Notes: generated from the letters alone by a model not told the origin. Shown: positions 45,983 through 55,491, counted from the stretch's first letter. The stretch: DNA of 64,000 bases from Polaribacter reichenbachii (GCF_001975665.1 NZ_CP019419.1:1-64000); one strand, 5' to 3'. Made by a program: numbers and translations.

Positions 45983-47173
45983 ATGAAAACAGCATATATA
46001 GTAAAAGCATATAGAACAGCAGTTGGTAAAGCACCAAAAGGACTGTTCAGATTTAAAAGAGCTGATGAATTAGCCGCAGAAACCATTCAATATATGATGA
46101 ATGAACTGCCTAATTTTGATAAAAAAAGAATTGATGATGTAATTGTTGGTAACGCGATGCCAGAAGGTGCTCAAGGATTAAATATGGCACGTTTAATCTC
46201 TTTAATGGGATTAGATATTGTTGATGTTCCAGGAGTTACTGTAAACCGTTTTTGCTCATCAGGATTAGAAACTATTGGTATGGCAGTTGCTAAAATTCAA
46301 TCTGGAATGGCAGATTGTATTATTGCAGGTGGAGCAGAAAGTATGAGTTCTGTACCCATGACAGGTTTTAAACCAGAACTAAATTACGATACAGTTGCTG
46401 CTGGTCATGAAGAATATTATTGGGGAATGGGTAATACAGCAGAAGCAGTTGCAAACGAATTTAATGTTTCTCGAAAAGACCAAGATGAGTTTGCTTTAAA
46501 CTCCCATATAAAAGCATTAAGAGCTTTAGAAGAAAATAGATTCCAAGACCAAATTGTACCTATAGAAGTCGAACAAACTTTTATTGATGCAAAAGGTAAA
46601 AAAGCTACTAAAAAATATACAGTTAATAAGGATGAAGGCCCAAGAAAAGGATCAAACATAGAAGGCTTAGCAAGGTTACGCCCTGTTTTTGCTGCTGGAG
46701 GAAGTGTAACTGCTGGTAACTCATCTCAAATGAGTGATGGTGCTGCTTTTGCTTTGGTGATGAGTGAAGAAATGGTAAAAGAATTAAATCTAGAACCAAT
46801 AGCAAGAATGGTAAGTTATGCTGCTGCTGGTGTACCTCCAAGAATTATGGGAATAGGTCCAGTAGCTGCAATACCAAAAGCATTAAAACAAGCTGGCTTA
46901 AATCAAAGTGATATTGGTTTAATTGAGTTAAATGAGGCATTTGCTTCTCAATCTTTAGCTGTAATACGTGAGTTAGGATTAAATCCTGATATCATCAATG
47001 TAAATGGTGGAGCAATAGCATTAGGGCATCCATTAGGTTGTACAGGTGCTAAATTATCTGTGCAATTATTTGATGAAATGCGCAAAAGAGAAATGAATAA
47101 TAAATACGGAATGGTTACCATGTGTGTAGGAACAGGACAAGGTGCTGCTGGTATTTTTGAATTTTTAAACTAA
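45983..47173 (+). CDS. fadA: Acetyl-CoA acyltransferase (3-ketoacyl-CoA thiolase)
   Basis: A 396-residue thiolase, last step of beta-oxidation. The acyl-accepting Cys is in [15 protein letters not shown] near residue 90. The other active-site segments are [11 protein letters not shown] (His/Asn region), [18 protein letters not shown] with the catalytic His, and [15 protein letters not shown] with the C-terminal Cys. Length is normal. It follows the fusion gene and precedes acyl-CoA dehydrogenase, so all four main steps are encoded in one operon. Confidence 0.96.
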   Translation: MKTAYIVKAYRTAVGKAPKGLFRFKRADELAAETIQYMMNELPNFDKKRIDDVIVGNAMPEGAQGLNMARLISLMGLDIVDVPGVTVNRFCSSGLETIGMAVAKIQSGMADCIIAGGAESMSSVPMTGFKPELNYDTVAAGHEEYYWGMGNTAEAVANEFNVSRKDQDEFALNSHIKALRALEENRFQDQIVPIEVEQTFIDAKGKKATKKYTVNKDEGPRKGSNIEGLARLRPVFAAGGSVTAGNSSQMSDGAAFALVMSEEMVKELNLEPIARMVSYAAAGVPPRIMGIGPVAAIPKALKQAGLNQSDIGLIELNEAFASQSLAVIRELGLNPDIINVNGGAIALGHPLGCTGAKLSVQLFDEMRKREMNNKYGMVTMCVGTGQGAAGIFEFLN

Positions 47174-47194
47174 TCCGTAAAAAACAACATTAAA

Positions 47195-49003
47195 ATGGAA
47201 ACTACAAACAAAGACATATTAAGAGGAGGACAATTCTTAGTTAAAGAAACAAAATCTGAAGACGTATTTACTCCAGAAGATTTTTCTGAAGAGCAAATTA
47301 TGATGAAAGAAGCTGTAAAAGAATTTACAGATAGAGAAATCGTAGCAAATAGAGATCGTTTTGAAGCCAAAGATTATGCGTTAACAGAAGAAGTAATGAA
47401 AAAAGCTGGTGAACTTGGCTTTTTAGGTGTTGCTGTACCAGAAGAATATGGAGGTATGGGTATGGGTTTTGTATCTACAATGATTACTTGCGAATATATA
47501 TCTAGTGGAAATGGTTCTTTAAGTACCGCTTTTGGTGCACATACAGGAATTGGAACAATGCCAATTACTTTATATGGAACAGAAGAGCAAAAACAAAAAT
47601 ATGTACCAAAATTAGCTACTGGTGAATGGATGGGCGCTTACTGCTTAACAGAACCTGGTGCTGGCTCTGATGCAAATTCTGGTAAAACTACTGCTGAATT
47701 ATCAGAAGACGGTAAATCATACAAAATTAACGGTCAAAAAATGTGGATTTCTAACGCAGGTTTTTGTAATGTAATGATCGTTTTTGCTCGTATAGAAGAT
47801 GATAAAAATATTACTGGATTTATTGTAGAATATGATGCTGCAAATGCAAACGGAATTACTCTAGGAGAAGAAGAGCATAAATTAGGTATTCGTGCTTCAT
47901 CAACCAGACAAGTATTTTTTAATGATACGATTGTACCTGCAGAAAATATGCTTTCTGTAAGAGGTGGTGGATTTAAAATTGCAGTAAATGCATTAAATGT
48001 TGGGCGTATTAAATTAGCTGCAGCTTGTATCGATTCTCAAAGAAGAGTGCTAACTACTGCTTTACAATATGCAACAGAACGTAAACAATTTAAAACACCT
48101 ATTGCAGAATTTGGTGCTATAAAAGCAAAATTAGCAGAAATGGCTACAAATTGTTATGCTGGTGAATCTGCAAGTTATAGAGCTGCAAAAAATATTGAAG
48201 ACAGAATTGCAATGAGGATGTCTTCTGGTAACACACATCAAGAAGCGGAATTAAAAGGTGTTGAAGAATATGCAATTGAATGTTCTATCTTAAAAGTTAC
48301 CGTTTCTGAAGATGTACAAGCTTGTGCAGATGAAGGTATCCAAATTTTTGGAGGTATGGGCTTTTCTGAAGAAACACCAATGGAGGCTGCTTGGAGAGAT
48401 GCAAGAATTGCACGTATTTACGAAGGTACAAACGAAATTAACAGAATGCTTTCTGTAGGTATGTTAATTAAAAAAGCAATGAAAGGTCATGTAGATTTAT
48501 TAGGCCCTGCAACTGCTGTTGGAGATGAGCTAATGGGAATTCCTTCTTTTGATACGCCAGATTATTCTGAATTATTTGCAGAAGAAAAAGAAATGATTGC
48601 TAAACTAAAAAAAGTCTTTTTAATGGTTGCAGGTTCAGCAATTCAGAAATTTGGCCCAGATTTAGAGCAACATCAACAATTATTAATGGCGGCTGCTAAT
48701 ATTTTGAATGAAGTATATATGGCAGAATCTACCCTATTACGTGCAGAGAAAAATGCAAAACGTTTTGGAGAAGAAGCACAAGAAGGACAAATTGCAATGG
48801 CTAAATTATACTTATACAACGCCGTTGAAATTATAACTAAAAATGGTAGAGAAGGTATTGTATCTTTTGCAGAAGGTGATGAACAGCGTATGCTTTTAAT
48901 GGGCTTAAAACGCTTTACTAAATATGCAAACTACCCTAATGTTGTTGGTTTAAGAAATACAATTGCAGATAAATTAAAATCTGAAAACAAATATTGTTTT
49001 TAA
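47195..49003 (+). CDS. Acyl-CoA dehydrogenase, long form
   Basis: A 602-residue FAD enzyme for the first step of beta-oxidation. It has the N-terminal helical domain, the FAD-binding CLTEPGAGSDANSGKT and MWISNAGFCNVMIVFARI, and the C-terminal QIFGGMGFSEETPMEAAWRDARIARIYEGTNEINR. An extra 170-residue C-terminal region makes it longer than the classical 380-residue enzymes and resembles very-long-chain forms, so long chains are a plausible substrate. A terminator follows at 49053. Confidence 0.95.
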   Translation: METTNKDILRGGQFLVKETKSEDVFTPEDFSEEQIMMKEAVKEFTDREIVANRDRFEAKDYALTEEVMKKAGELGFLGVAVPEEYGGMGMGFVSTMITCEYISSGNGSLSTAFGAHTGIGTMPITLYGTEEQKQKYVPKLATGEWMGAYCLTEPGAGSDANSGKTTAELSEDGKSYKINGQKMWISNAGFCNVMIVFARIEDDKNITGFIVEYDAANANGITLGEEEHKLGIRASSTRQVFFNDTIVPAENMLSVRGGGFKIAVNALNVGRIKLAAACIDSQRRVLTTALQYATERKQFKTPIAEFGAIKAKLAEMATNCYAGESASYRAAKNIEDRIAMRMSSGNTHQEAELKGVEEYAIECSILKVTVSEDVQACADEGIQIFGGMGFSEETPMEAAWRDARIARIYEGTNEINRMLSVGMLIKKAMKGHVDLLGPATAVGDELMGIPSFDTPDYSELFAEEKEMIAKLKKVFLMVAGSAIQKFGPDLEQHQQLLMAAANILNEVYMAESTLLRAEKNAKRFGEEAQEGQIAMAKLYLYNAVEIITKNGREGIVSFAEGDEQRMLLMGLKRFTKYANYPNVVGLRNTIADKLKSENKYCF

Positions 49004-49052
49004 AAAAATATTTTAAGACAAAAAAATGTTTTAAAATTTAGTTGTTTGTTTA

Positions 49053-49081
49053 AAAAGACCATTATAATTAATGGTCTTTTG
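49053..49081 (+). terminator. Rho-independent terminator of fad operon
   Basis: AAAAGACCATTA pairs with TAATGGTCTTTT around a four-base loop. It ends the operon 50 bp after the acyl-CoA dehydrogenase stop. Confidence 0.88.
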
Positions 49082-49082
49082 T

Positions 49083-49090
49083 TATATTTG
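49083..49090 (+). promoter_or_regulatory. Candidate -7 box for M28 peptidase gene
   Basis: TATATTTG directly behind the fad terminator, 42 bp before the ATG at 49133; its -33 region would lie inside the terminator stem. Confidence 0.4.
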
Positions 49091-49132
49091 CCAATTATAG
49101 ATTCCCTACATCAAACATAACTAAACCACTAT

Positions 49133-50107
49133 ATGAAAACAAAATTATTTTCATTTGTATTATTTTTGGTGCTTTTGGGGAGCTGTAAAGAACCAAAGGT
49201 AATTGAAATCAATACCGAAAAATTATTAGAATCTGTTAAAATCCTTTCTTCTGATGATATGCAAGGAAGATCTTTTTCTGCACCCGGTAATTTAAAAGCA
49301 AGACAATATATCGTAGATCAGTTCACTGAAATTGGCTTACAGAAAATAGTAAACAACGATTACGTACAAGAATTTACACATACATTTAAAGGTAAAAGTA
49401 GACACGAGGTTTTTCCTATGGTTAAACCAAAACCTCTAGACGATTACTCTAATGTACCAGATACTACAGCTACAGGTGGTAATGTTATTGGTATGCTTAA
49501 AGGTCAAACCAATAAAACTTTTGTAATTACTGCTCATTTTGATCATTTAGGTGTAAGAAATGGTAAAATTTATAATGGCGCAGATGATAATGCTTCTGGT
49601 ACCGCTGCTTTATTTACGATTGCAAAATACTTTAAAGATAAACCAACAAAGCATAATTTAATCTTTGCAGCAGTAGATGCAGAAGAAATTGGTTCTTTAG
49701 GAGCAGATTATTTTCTAAAAAGCTATAGAGACAAAGCAAATATCGATTTAAATATTAATATGGATATGATTGCTCATAGCGATTATGATCCTGAATTATT
49801 TGGATCTGGCTTATACCACTATCCAGATTTACGTGATCCTTTAGAAGATATTTATTCAGAAAAAATAACTTTATTGTTTGGTCATGATGATCCAGAAAAT
49901 AAAGAACAAAGTGATTGGACTTATTCTTCAGATCATAGAGTATTTCACCGAGCAAAAATACCTTTCATCTATTTTGGGGTTCCAGATCATAAAGATTATC
50001 ACAGAAGCACAGATACTTTTGGTACAATAAACCAAGATTTTTATATAGAAGCAGTTAAGATTATAATACAAGCCATTGAAAATCTTGATGAAAGTTTAAG
50101 TGAATAA
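49133..50107 (+). CDS. M28 family zinc aminopeptidase, lipoprotein
   Basis: A 324-residue protein with a lipoprotein signal (LLGSC, Cys18). M28 zinc ligands are visible in order: THFDHLG-like TAHFDHLG (His), NGADDNASG (Asp bridging), DAEEIGSLGA (Glu pair), INMDMIAHS (Asp) and a late His in DHKDYHRSTDT. It should cleave N-terminal residues from peptides at the periplasmic face. It is single or the first of a loose group with the following lipoprotein gene, from which a terminator separates it. Confidence 0.93.
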   Translation: MKTKLFSFVLFLVLLGSCKEPKVIEINTEKLLESVKILSSDDMQGRSFSAPGNLKARQYIVDQFTEIGLQKIVNNDYVQEFTHTFKGKSRHEVFPMVKPKPLDDYSNVPDTTATGGNVIGMLKGQTNKTFVITAHFDHLGVRNGKIYNGADDNASGTAALFTIAKYFKDKPTKHNLIFAAVDAEEIGSLGADYFLKSYRDKANIDLNINMDMIAHSDYDPELFGSGLYHYPDLRDPLEDIYSEKITLLFGHDDPENKEQSDWTYSSDHRVFHRAKIPFIYFGVPDHKDYHRSTDTFGTINQDFYIEAVKIIIQAIENLDESLSE

Positions 50108-50114
50108 ATTTAAT

Positions 50115-50148
50115 AAGAGGTTGCAATTTGTAACCTCTTTTTTTTTGA
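50115..50148 (+). terminator. Rho-independent terminator after M28 gene
   Basis: AAGAGGTT and AACCTCTT pair around GCAATTTGT, which itself can form a short stem, followed by a run of T. Confidence 0.88.
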
Positions 50149-50169
50149 TAAATTTTCTAACTACTAAAA

Positions 50170-51150
50170 ATGAAATTATTTAAATTAATAGTAATCCTCA
50201 TTTTATTAGTTTCTACTTCTTGCAAATCAGTTCAAGAATCATCAATTATGAAACAAATTCTAAAGATATTTTTAATTTCTCTTTTAAGTCTGTTCTTTTT
50301 TTATTGTTCGACACCTGAGGTAAAAAAAGAGAAACCAAAATCGAATACAATTAAAGTAGAAAAGTATCCTGATTTTAATACTTATTGGTATTCAGGAAAA
50401 GCAGAAATAACTTCGTATAAATTATCTCAAGTTCGTTATGGAGAAATTTATGAAGGTACTGCTGTAAACATCTTTGTTACAGAAGAGTTTTTACCTGAAA
50501 AACAAGTAAAAGCAAATCATCAAAATGAAAAAAATATTCCGATATTAAAACTAAATAGTACCAAAAAATTTACAACTGGTATTTACCCATATTCTTTAAT
50601 GACAAGTACCTTCTCTCCTATTGATATCAACAAAAAAACTCTTAAAATTTCATTTTCTAGTCAAGAATGGTGTGGAAATACCTTTGCTCAATTAAATAAT
50701 AAAACCGATTATCAAATTCATTTTTATTCTTATTTTGAAACCAATTCCGATCGAAAAATCACATTAAAAAAAGACATTTTAGAAAATGAACTTTGGAATC
50801 AATTGAGAATATCACCAGAAAATATACCTGTTGGTGAATTGCAAATTATTCCTTCTTTTGAGTATTTAAGTTTACATCATAAAAAATTTCAATCTTACAA
50901 AGCTGAGGCGAGTTTAGTGAAAAACGGAGATTTTTTAGTGTATACAATCAATTATCCATCATTAAAAAGAAAACTTTCTATACAATTAAAAAAAGATTTT
51001 CCTTTTACAATTGAATCTTGGAACGAAGAAATTAGCAGTCGTGGTAAAAGTTTAATAACTAAAGCTAAAAAAATTAAAACAATTCAATCTGCGTATTGGA
51101 GTAAAAATGGAGTTTCAGACTTAGAAGAACGAAAAGCATTAGGTTTATAA
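50170..51150 (+). CDS. Lipoprotein of unknown function with two tandem leaders
   Basis: The frame codes 326 residues from ATG 50170, but it holds two lipoprotein signals in a row: one with Cys18 (VSTSC) and a second starting at Met27 (ATG 50248) with Cys46 (FFFYC). The second alone is enough, so the true start may be 50248 (300 residues). The rest (FNTYWYSGKAEITSYKLSQVRYGEIYEG, FTTGIYPYSLMTSTF, SSQEWCGNTFAQLN) is conserved in Flavobacteria; database entries for relatives sometimes carry the misleading name septum formation inhibitor Maf. It has no Maf motif. I cannot assign a function. Confidence 0.75.
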   Translation: MKLFKLIVILILLVSTSCKSVQESSIMKQILKIFLISLLSLFFFYCSTPEVKKEKPKSNTIKVEKYPDFNTYWYSGKAEITSYKLSQVRYGEIYEGTAVNIFVTEEFLPEKQVKANHQNEKNIPILKLNSTKKFTTGIYPYSLMTSTFSPIDINKKTLKISFSSQEWCGNTFAQLNNKTDYQIHFYSYFETNSDRKITLKKDILENELWNQLRISPENIPVGELQIIPSFEYLSLHHKKFQSYKAEASLVKNGDFLVYTINYPSLKRKLSIQLKKDFPFTIESWNEEISSRGKSLITKAKKIKTIQSAYWSKNGVSDLEERKALGL

Positions 51151-51162
51151 ATTTATACAATT

Positions 51163-51564
51163 ATGAAAATATCAGCATCTAAAATTTTTATACTATCTGG
51201 ATTGATAAATATTGTAGCAGTATTAATTTTATCTCGTTTTTTTACCAATGTATATATACCTAAATATGATGCTACAGTAATGTCTAACTTTGGGTTACTA
51301 ATGATTGTTCTTTGGGGATTTACCTATATTTCTGTGGCTAAAAGTTATAAAAAAGTAAAATGGATTGTTGCTGTATTTGCCATAGAAAAACTAATTTATG
51401 GAATTATTTGGGTGAATTGGCAATTACAAAACAATGTTTCTCCTATTTTTGAAGAGGATCTAATGGCTGGTATTTTCTTTTCGATTTATGGCATTAACGA
51501 TATTCTCTTTTTTATTTTCTTTACAATCGTCTTTATAAAATTATTTAGAAATAAAGCAATTTAA
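51163..51564 (+). CDS. Four-helix membrane protein
   Basis: A 133-residue inner-membrane protein with four predicted helices at about 9-30, 42-58, 67-84 and 104-128. No motif gives a function. It lies 12 bp after the lipoprotein gene on the same strand, so they may be cotranscribed. Confidence 0.7.
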   Translation: MKISASKIFILSGLINIVAVLILSRFFTNVYIPKYDATVMSNFGLLMIVLWGFTYISVAKSYKKVKWIVAVFAIEKLIYGIIWVNWQLQNNVSPIFEEDLMAGIFFSIYGINDILFFIFFTIVFIKLFRNKAI

Positions 51565-51618
51565 AACAGCTAATCACTTTTTTATCAATACTTTTGCACG
51601 CAATTTGAAAACACAGTA

Positions 51619-52065
51619 ATGAAACGTATAAAACAATATAAAAAACTCTTTAACGTAGAAGGAGCCATCGATCTTAAAGAATTAAAGAAAACTTATCGAG
51701 GTTTGGTTAAAGAATGGCATCCAGATAAATTTCAAGATGAAGATAAAAAAGCAGAAGCAGATATAAAAAGTACAGAGATTATAGATGGATATCACTTTTT
51801 AGTAAGTATTGCTCCTGAAACTAAAGAAGCAAACTTAGAGGCATATAAAAAAACAATAACAGAATTTCAGGTGGCAGATTGGCATCATAAAAGTATGTTA
51901 TTAGAAGTAACTTTTACTGATGGAAATACTTATGAATATTTTGGTGTGAATAAAATTCTTTTCGGAAAATTTATAAATGCTAGATCTATGAACAATTTTG
52001 GTAAAAGAAATATTTTTAATTCTTTTACGTACAGAAAATCAATGAAAGCTTCAGTATCAGCTTAA
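51619..52065 (+). CDS. J-domain/KTSC-domain fusion protein
   Basis: A 148-residue cytoplasmic protein with two parts. Residues 8-65 read as a J-domain: LKELKKTYRGLVKEWHPDKFQ with the His-Pro-Asp triplet at 34-36, which activates DnaK ATPase. Residues about 85-142 match a KTSC domain (VADWHHKSMLLEVTFTDGNTYEYFGV, ending FNSFTYRKSMK). KTSC domains are linked to RNA or tRNA-synthetase contexts, but their role is unclear. The Zn and Gly/Phe regions of true DnaJ are absent. A terminator follows. Confidence 0.82.
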   Translation: MKRIKQYKKLFNVEGAIDLKELKKTYRGLVKEWHPDKFQDEDKKAEADIKSTEIIDGYHFLVSIAPETKEANLEAYKKTITEFQVADWHHKSMLLEVTFTDGNTYEYFGVNKILFGKFINARSMNNFGKRNIFNSFTYRKSMKASVSA

Positions 52066-52087
52066 AAAACTGATTTAATCAAATAAA

Positions 52088-52121
52088 AAAAAGAGATTAC
52101 ACAAAATGTAATCTCTTTTTT
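52088..52121. terminator. Bidirectional rho-independent terminator
   Basis: AAAAAGAGATTACA and TGTAATCTCTTTTT form a perfect 14 bp stem around CAAAA. It lies between the J/KTSC gene and the convergent DUF4097 gene. Confidence 0.92.
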
Positions 52122-52143
52122 ATGGCATCAATTTTCGATAAAA

Positions 52144-52971
52144 TTATTTGGCTCTAATAATAACATCGCCATTAAAATTTTTGAATAATATTTCTGCTCC
52201 TCCTCCATTTATAGCGCCAATAATCCATTTTTCTACTTTTACATTATAGGCATTTCCTTTGCTTTTGTCTCCCTTTGTTATTTTAGCTTGAGATGGTTTT
52301 GCTTTTAAATCGAAATCTGTATAAATTTCTCCTCTATCAGATTTAACTTTAATATCAGCTTTAATTGTTTTAGGAAAAGTAATATCGATATCACCATTTA
52401 AACTGCTAAAAGCCATTGCAACATTTGGTGTAACTTTAATAAAATTAACTGTAATATCTTTATTTAATGCATCTGCACTAACAGAACCACTAATATCTTT
52501 AAGTGTAATTTTTCCGTTAATATTGCTTACATCCATAGTTCCGTTTACGTTTTCAACATAAATATCGCCTTTATTTATAGTAGAAATCTTTAAAGAAAAA
52601 TTGGTTGGCACTTCAATTTCAAAATCTGTTGTTCCATTAGGTGTACTTTGCACACGAACTACATTGTCGTATTCTTCTGCATTAAATTCTAAAGAATTAT
52701 TAGAAATTCTCTTTAAGCCACTTACATCATTTTTAGTTGTTTTTCTTCCACTATGATAACTTTTAGATTTTTCTCTTTTTATCCCTTTTATAATTACTTC
52801 TTTAGTATCTGAACCTTTTATGGTAATTGAACCATTTATAATATTCATTTTTAGCAATCCTTCTTTTGCAGAATTACTTAGAGGTATAGTTACTGTTTCT
52901 TGTGCAGTTAGTTTTATGGTTATAAAAAACACTAGACAAGTTGTTACTAATTTTATATTTTTAATTTTCAT
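52144..52971 (-). CDS. DUF4097-family beta-strand repeat protein (second copy)
   Basis: A 275-residue exported protein; the signal peptide ends near KLTAQ. The body is a regular series of short strands (GSITIKGSDTKEVIIKG, GDIYVENVNGTMDVSNINGKITLKDISGSVSADALNKDITVNF) that form a right-handed helix-like fold, as in DUF4097. The neighbour upstream (52974-53891) is a diverged copy, 2 bp away, so the pair arose by duplication. They end a sigma factor operon, and the products probably act at the cell envelope. Confidence 0.88.
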   Translation of the reverse strand: MKIKNIKLVTTCLVFFITIKLTAQETVTIPLSNSAKEGLLKMNIINGSITIKGSDTKEVIIKGIKREKSKSYHSGRKTTKNDVSGLKRISNNSLEFNAEEYDNVVRVQSTPNGTTDFEIEVPTNFSLKISTINKGDIYVENVNGTMDVSNINGKITLKDISGSVSADALNKDITVNFIKVTPNVAMAFSSLNGDIDITFPKTIKADIKVKSDRGEIYTDFDLKAKPSQAKITKGDKSKGNAYNVKVEKWIIGAINGGGAEILFKNFNGDVIIRAK

Positions 52972-52973
52972 AA

Positions 52974-53891
52974 TTATATTTTTTTAAGAATTGCATCTCC
53001 ATTTAATTGATTAAAGTGTAAATGCACATCTCCACTTCCTATTTTAAAATGTTTGTTAGAATTTATTTTATATTTAGTTCCTTTATTTTTTCTTTCTGAT
53101 GTTGTTTTTATAATGGGTAATGTTTTTTCAACATCAAAATTGGTATAAAAACCACCATTCATTGTTTTATAACTAATACTTGCATTTAAATCTTCTTTAA
53201 ATTTTATATTAATATCACCATTTAACGAATTATAAAAACTTTCTTCTTTAGGATTATTCGCATAACTGATATTTATATCTTTATTTAAGGCGTTTACATC
53301 TGTTTTTCCAGAAACATTTGTCATATCTATAGCACCATTTATATTATGAACTATTAATAATTTTGCATGTACATTTTCTACAGAAATATTTCCATTATTT
53401 ACTGCTCTTAAATCTATACTTGCATTTTTGGGCACTCTAATTTTAAAATCTAATTGATAATTATACATTCGTTTTTTTCGATGTTGGTAACTTCTTCTTG
53501 AGCCAAGATTATTTTCATTATATTGATAATTACCAGATTCTATATCGAATTTAGAATAAGGGGAATCTAAATAAACATAAACAGCAGTATTCTTTTTTGC
53601 AGATTTTATGCCAATTTCATTTTTGCCCAATTCTAAATCTTCTTTAGTATCTGCAGTTACAGTTTTTGTAACTTCAACTTGAATTGTATTTCCGTTATAT
53701 CCCTCAATATCAATAGAACCATAAATATTATCTACCACTAAAATATTATCTGTAGATTTTGCATTAAAATGATATTCTTTAGTAATTTTTTCTGTGTCTT
53801 TAAGTTTTTTAAATTTTATGTTTTTCTGAGCATTTACAGTACTTACAAAGTAACATATTGTAAATATTAGTATTGATTTTATTTGTTTCAT
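52974..53891 (-). CDS. DUF4097-family beta-strand repeat protein (first copy)
   Basis: A 305-residue exported protein (signal peptide ending STVNAQ) of the same family as the next gene: DNIYGSIDIEGYNGNTIQVEV, NGNISVENVHAKLLIVHNINGAIDMTNVSGKTDVNALNKDINI and SLNGDINIKF. It differs by a Tyr/Arg-rich insertion near residue 120-145. It lies 81 bp downstream of the HEAT-repeat anti-sigma candidate and is in the same transcriptional direction. Confidence 0.88.
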   Translation of the reverse strand: MKQIKSILIFTICYFVSTVNAQKNIKFKKLKDTEKITKEYHFNAKSTDNILVVDNIYGSIDIEGYNGNTIQVEVTKTVTADTKEDLELGKNEIGIKSAKKNTAVYVYLDSPYSKFDIESGNYQYNENNLGSRRSYQHRKKRMYNYQLDFKIRVPKNASIDLRAVNNGNISVENVHAKLLIVHNINGAIDMTNVSGKTDVNALNKDINISYANNPKEESFYNSLNGDINIKFKEDLNASISYKTMNGGFYTNFDVEKTLPIIKTTSERKNKGTKYKINSNKHFKIGSGDVHLHFNQLNGDAILKKI

Positions 53892-53972
53892 TTGTGTATT
53901 ATTTTGATGAATGACTATTGTTTCTCTCTGTAAAAAGCGACCTAGGATTTGCCAGTTACATCAAAAGTTAAT

Positions 53973-54764
53973 TTATATGATATTCTGAATACTTTCTTTC
54001 ATTTTTTCTTTTGCACTTGTATTTACATCTTCTTTATCTATTAATTTTTCAAAAGATTTCACTGCCTTTTTTTCTTGTAAAACCACCATTAAATCTGCGA
54101 GTTCCATTTGTACTAAAGGTGATGTTTGATTGGCTATTGATGATATTAAACCTTCTCTAACCAAAGGTATTTCTGTATACTTTTTTAAGGCTTCTAATGC
54201 TGATAATCTCACATTTACATTTTCATCTTTATTTAAAGTAGAAAACAAAGCTTTAATAATTGTTTTTGTAACAGTATTTAACTTATTTACCTCACTTACA
54301 GCCTGTAAACGTTTATTTGCAGAAGGTTGATCTAATAAAGTTAACACCAATTGAGAACGAACATCTTGTGTTTCTTTTTGTGCGACTTCTATTTTTTCTT
54401 CGGATAAATTATCTTCTTTATTAAAACCATTTCCTATAAAGAAACCAATCGTTAAAATAGCCAAAGTATATGCAAATTGTTTAACAGGTTTAATGGAAAA
54501 AAAGTTTTGAAGCTTTTTTAAAATTGAAACTTTATCTGCCTTCTCTTCTTCAGCTTTTAACAAACTATAAAAATTCATATCCATTTTAGAAGTTGGCTCT
54601 GGTACTTCTTCAGAATCTCCATTCCAAAATAATTTTGTAGCTTCAAATTCTTGTTGAAATTCTGGGTTTAACACCAAGAACGCTTCAAATTCTTTAATTT
54701 CTTCTGATGATAGATTGTCTGACAAATAATCTACAGTTCTATTTTCAAATTCTTTATAATCCAT
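53973..54764 (-). CDS. HEAT-repeat membrane protein, candidate anti-sigma factor
   Basis: A 263-residue protein. The N-terminal 45 residues (FENRTVDYLSDNLSSEEIKEFEAFLVLNPEFQQEF) resemble an anti-sigma domain without the zinc-binding Cys residues. One membrane helix lies at about 96-113. The C-terminal periplasmic part (140-263) is helical with HEAT-like repeats (VNVRLSALEALKKY, LVQMELADLMVVLQ). It starts 2 bp after the ECF sigma factor gene, the usual place for its anti-sigma partner. The HEAT sensor is unusual for that role. Confidence 0.8.
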   Translation of the reverse strand: MDYKEFENRTVDYLSDNLSSEEIKEFEAFLVLNPEFQQEFEATKLFWNGDSEEVPEPTSKMDMNFYSLLKAEEEKADKVSILKKLQNFFSIKPVKQFAYTLAILTIGFFIGNGFNKEDNLSEEKIEVAQKETQDVRSQLVLTLLDQPSANKRLQAVSEVNKLNTVTKTIIKALFSTLNKDENVNVRLSALEALKKYTEIPLVREGLISSIANQTSPLVQMELADLMVVLQEKKAVKSFEKLIDKEDVNTSAKEKMKESIQNII

Positions 54765-54766
54765 CT

Positions 54767-55318
54767 TTATGCGCTTTCTAATGTTAGATAAATTTGTTTT
54801 AAATCGTTTAATGCTCTGTGCACTTTAGTTCTTGCTGTACCTTCTGTACAACCAATAATTTCTCCAACTTCTTTATATTTTAATTCTTTTAATTTACTTA
54901 AAATAATTAATTCTTTTTTTTCTGGTGATAGCTTTGCAATTGCCTTTTTTAAATTGATTTTATTCTCACTTATTTCAATTTCATTTTCTATTGTAGCACC
55001 AGTATTTAGGTGATAAGAAACAGTATCTATATCATTATGATTTTCTTTTTTTGATTTTTTAAATTGATCATAGATTTCGTTTCTAGCTATTTGAAAAATC
55101 CAAGTGATAAATTTACTATCCTCAGAAAATGTATGTTTATATTTTAAAACTCGTATAAATACATTTTGCACCAAATCTTCACTTAAACTTGCATTTTTAT
55201 TCATTTGATAAAAAAAGCCGAATAAACGTTTCTTGTAACGTTCGTACAACAAACCCAACTTGTGGTTTTCGCCTTCTTTTACTCTTAGCATTAATGCATT
55301 ATCTGATAATGTATTCAA
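54767..55318 (-). CDS. ECF-type RNA polymerase sigma factor
   Basis: A 183-residue sigma-70 family protein with region 2 (LGLLYERYKKRLFGFFYQMNKNASLSEDLVQNVFIRVLKYKHTF, then FITWIFQIARNEIYDQ) and region 4 (LSPEKKELIILSKLKELKYKEVGEIIGCTEGTARTKVHRALNDLK). The likely start is TTG at 55318; an ATG nine codons later would cut a conserved segment. It heads the run sigma, HEAT anti-sigma, two DUF4097 proteins, so it may respond to envelope stress and drive that operon. Confidence 0.92.
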   Translation of the reverse strand: MNTLSDNALMLRVKEGENHKLGLLYERYKKRLFGFFYQMNKNASLSEDLVQNVFIRVLKYKHTFSEDSKFITWIFQIARNEIYDQFKKSKKENHNDIDTVSYHLNTGATIENEIEISENKINLKKAIAKLSPEKKELIILSKLKELKYKEVGEIIGCTEGTARTKVHRALNDLKQIYLTLESA

Positions 55319-55438
55319 CTTATATTGGTTTGGTTGGTTTTCTGAACAGATATACTGTTCAATTTTTAAAACGTTACAAAATAATTAAAAAAAGTTTCAG
55401 ATTCTTTTTATAGCTTAAAGTTACAATTCTTATAAAAT

Positions 55439-55472
55439 AAAAAAGAGACTCCATTTCTGAAATCTCTTTTTT
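55439..55472 (-). terminator. Rho-independent terminator of YceI-porin-YceI operon
   Basis: AAAAAGAGA pairs with TCTCTTTTT around a 14-base loop, 20 bp past the YceI stop at 55492. Confidence 0.8.
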
Positions 55473-55491
55473 AGTTTAGAATTTAACTATA

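Noticed and set aside
50170..51150. Maf nucleotide pyrophosphatase
   Set aside because: The name is used for relatives, but the protein is a lipoprotein without any Maf motif.
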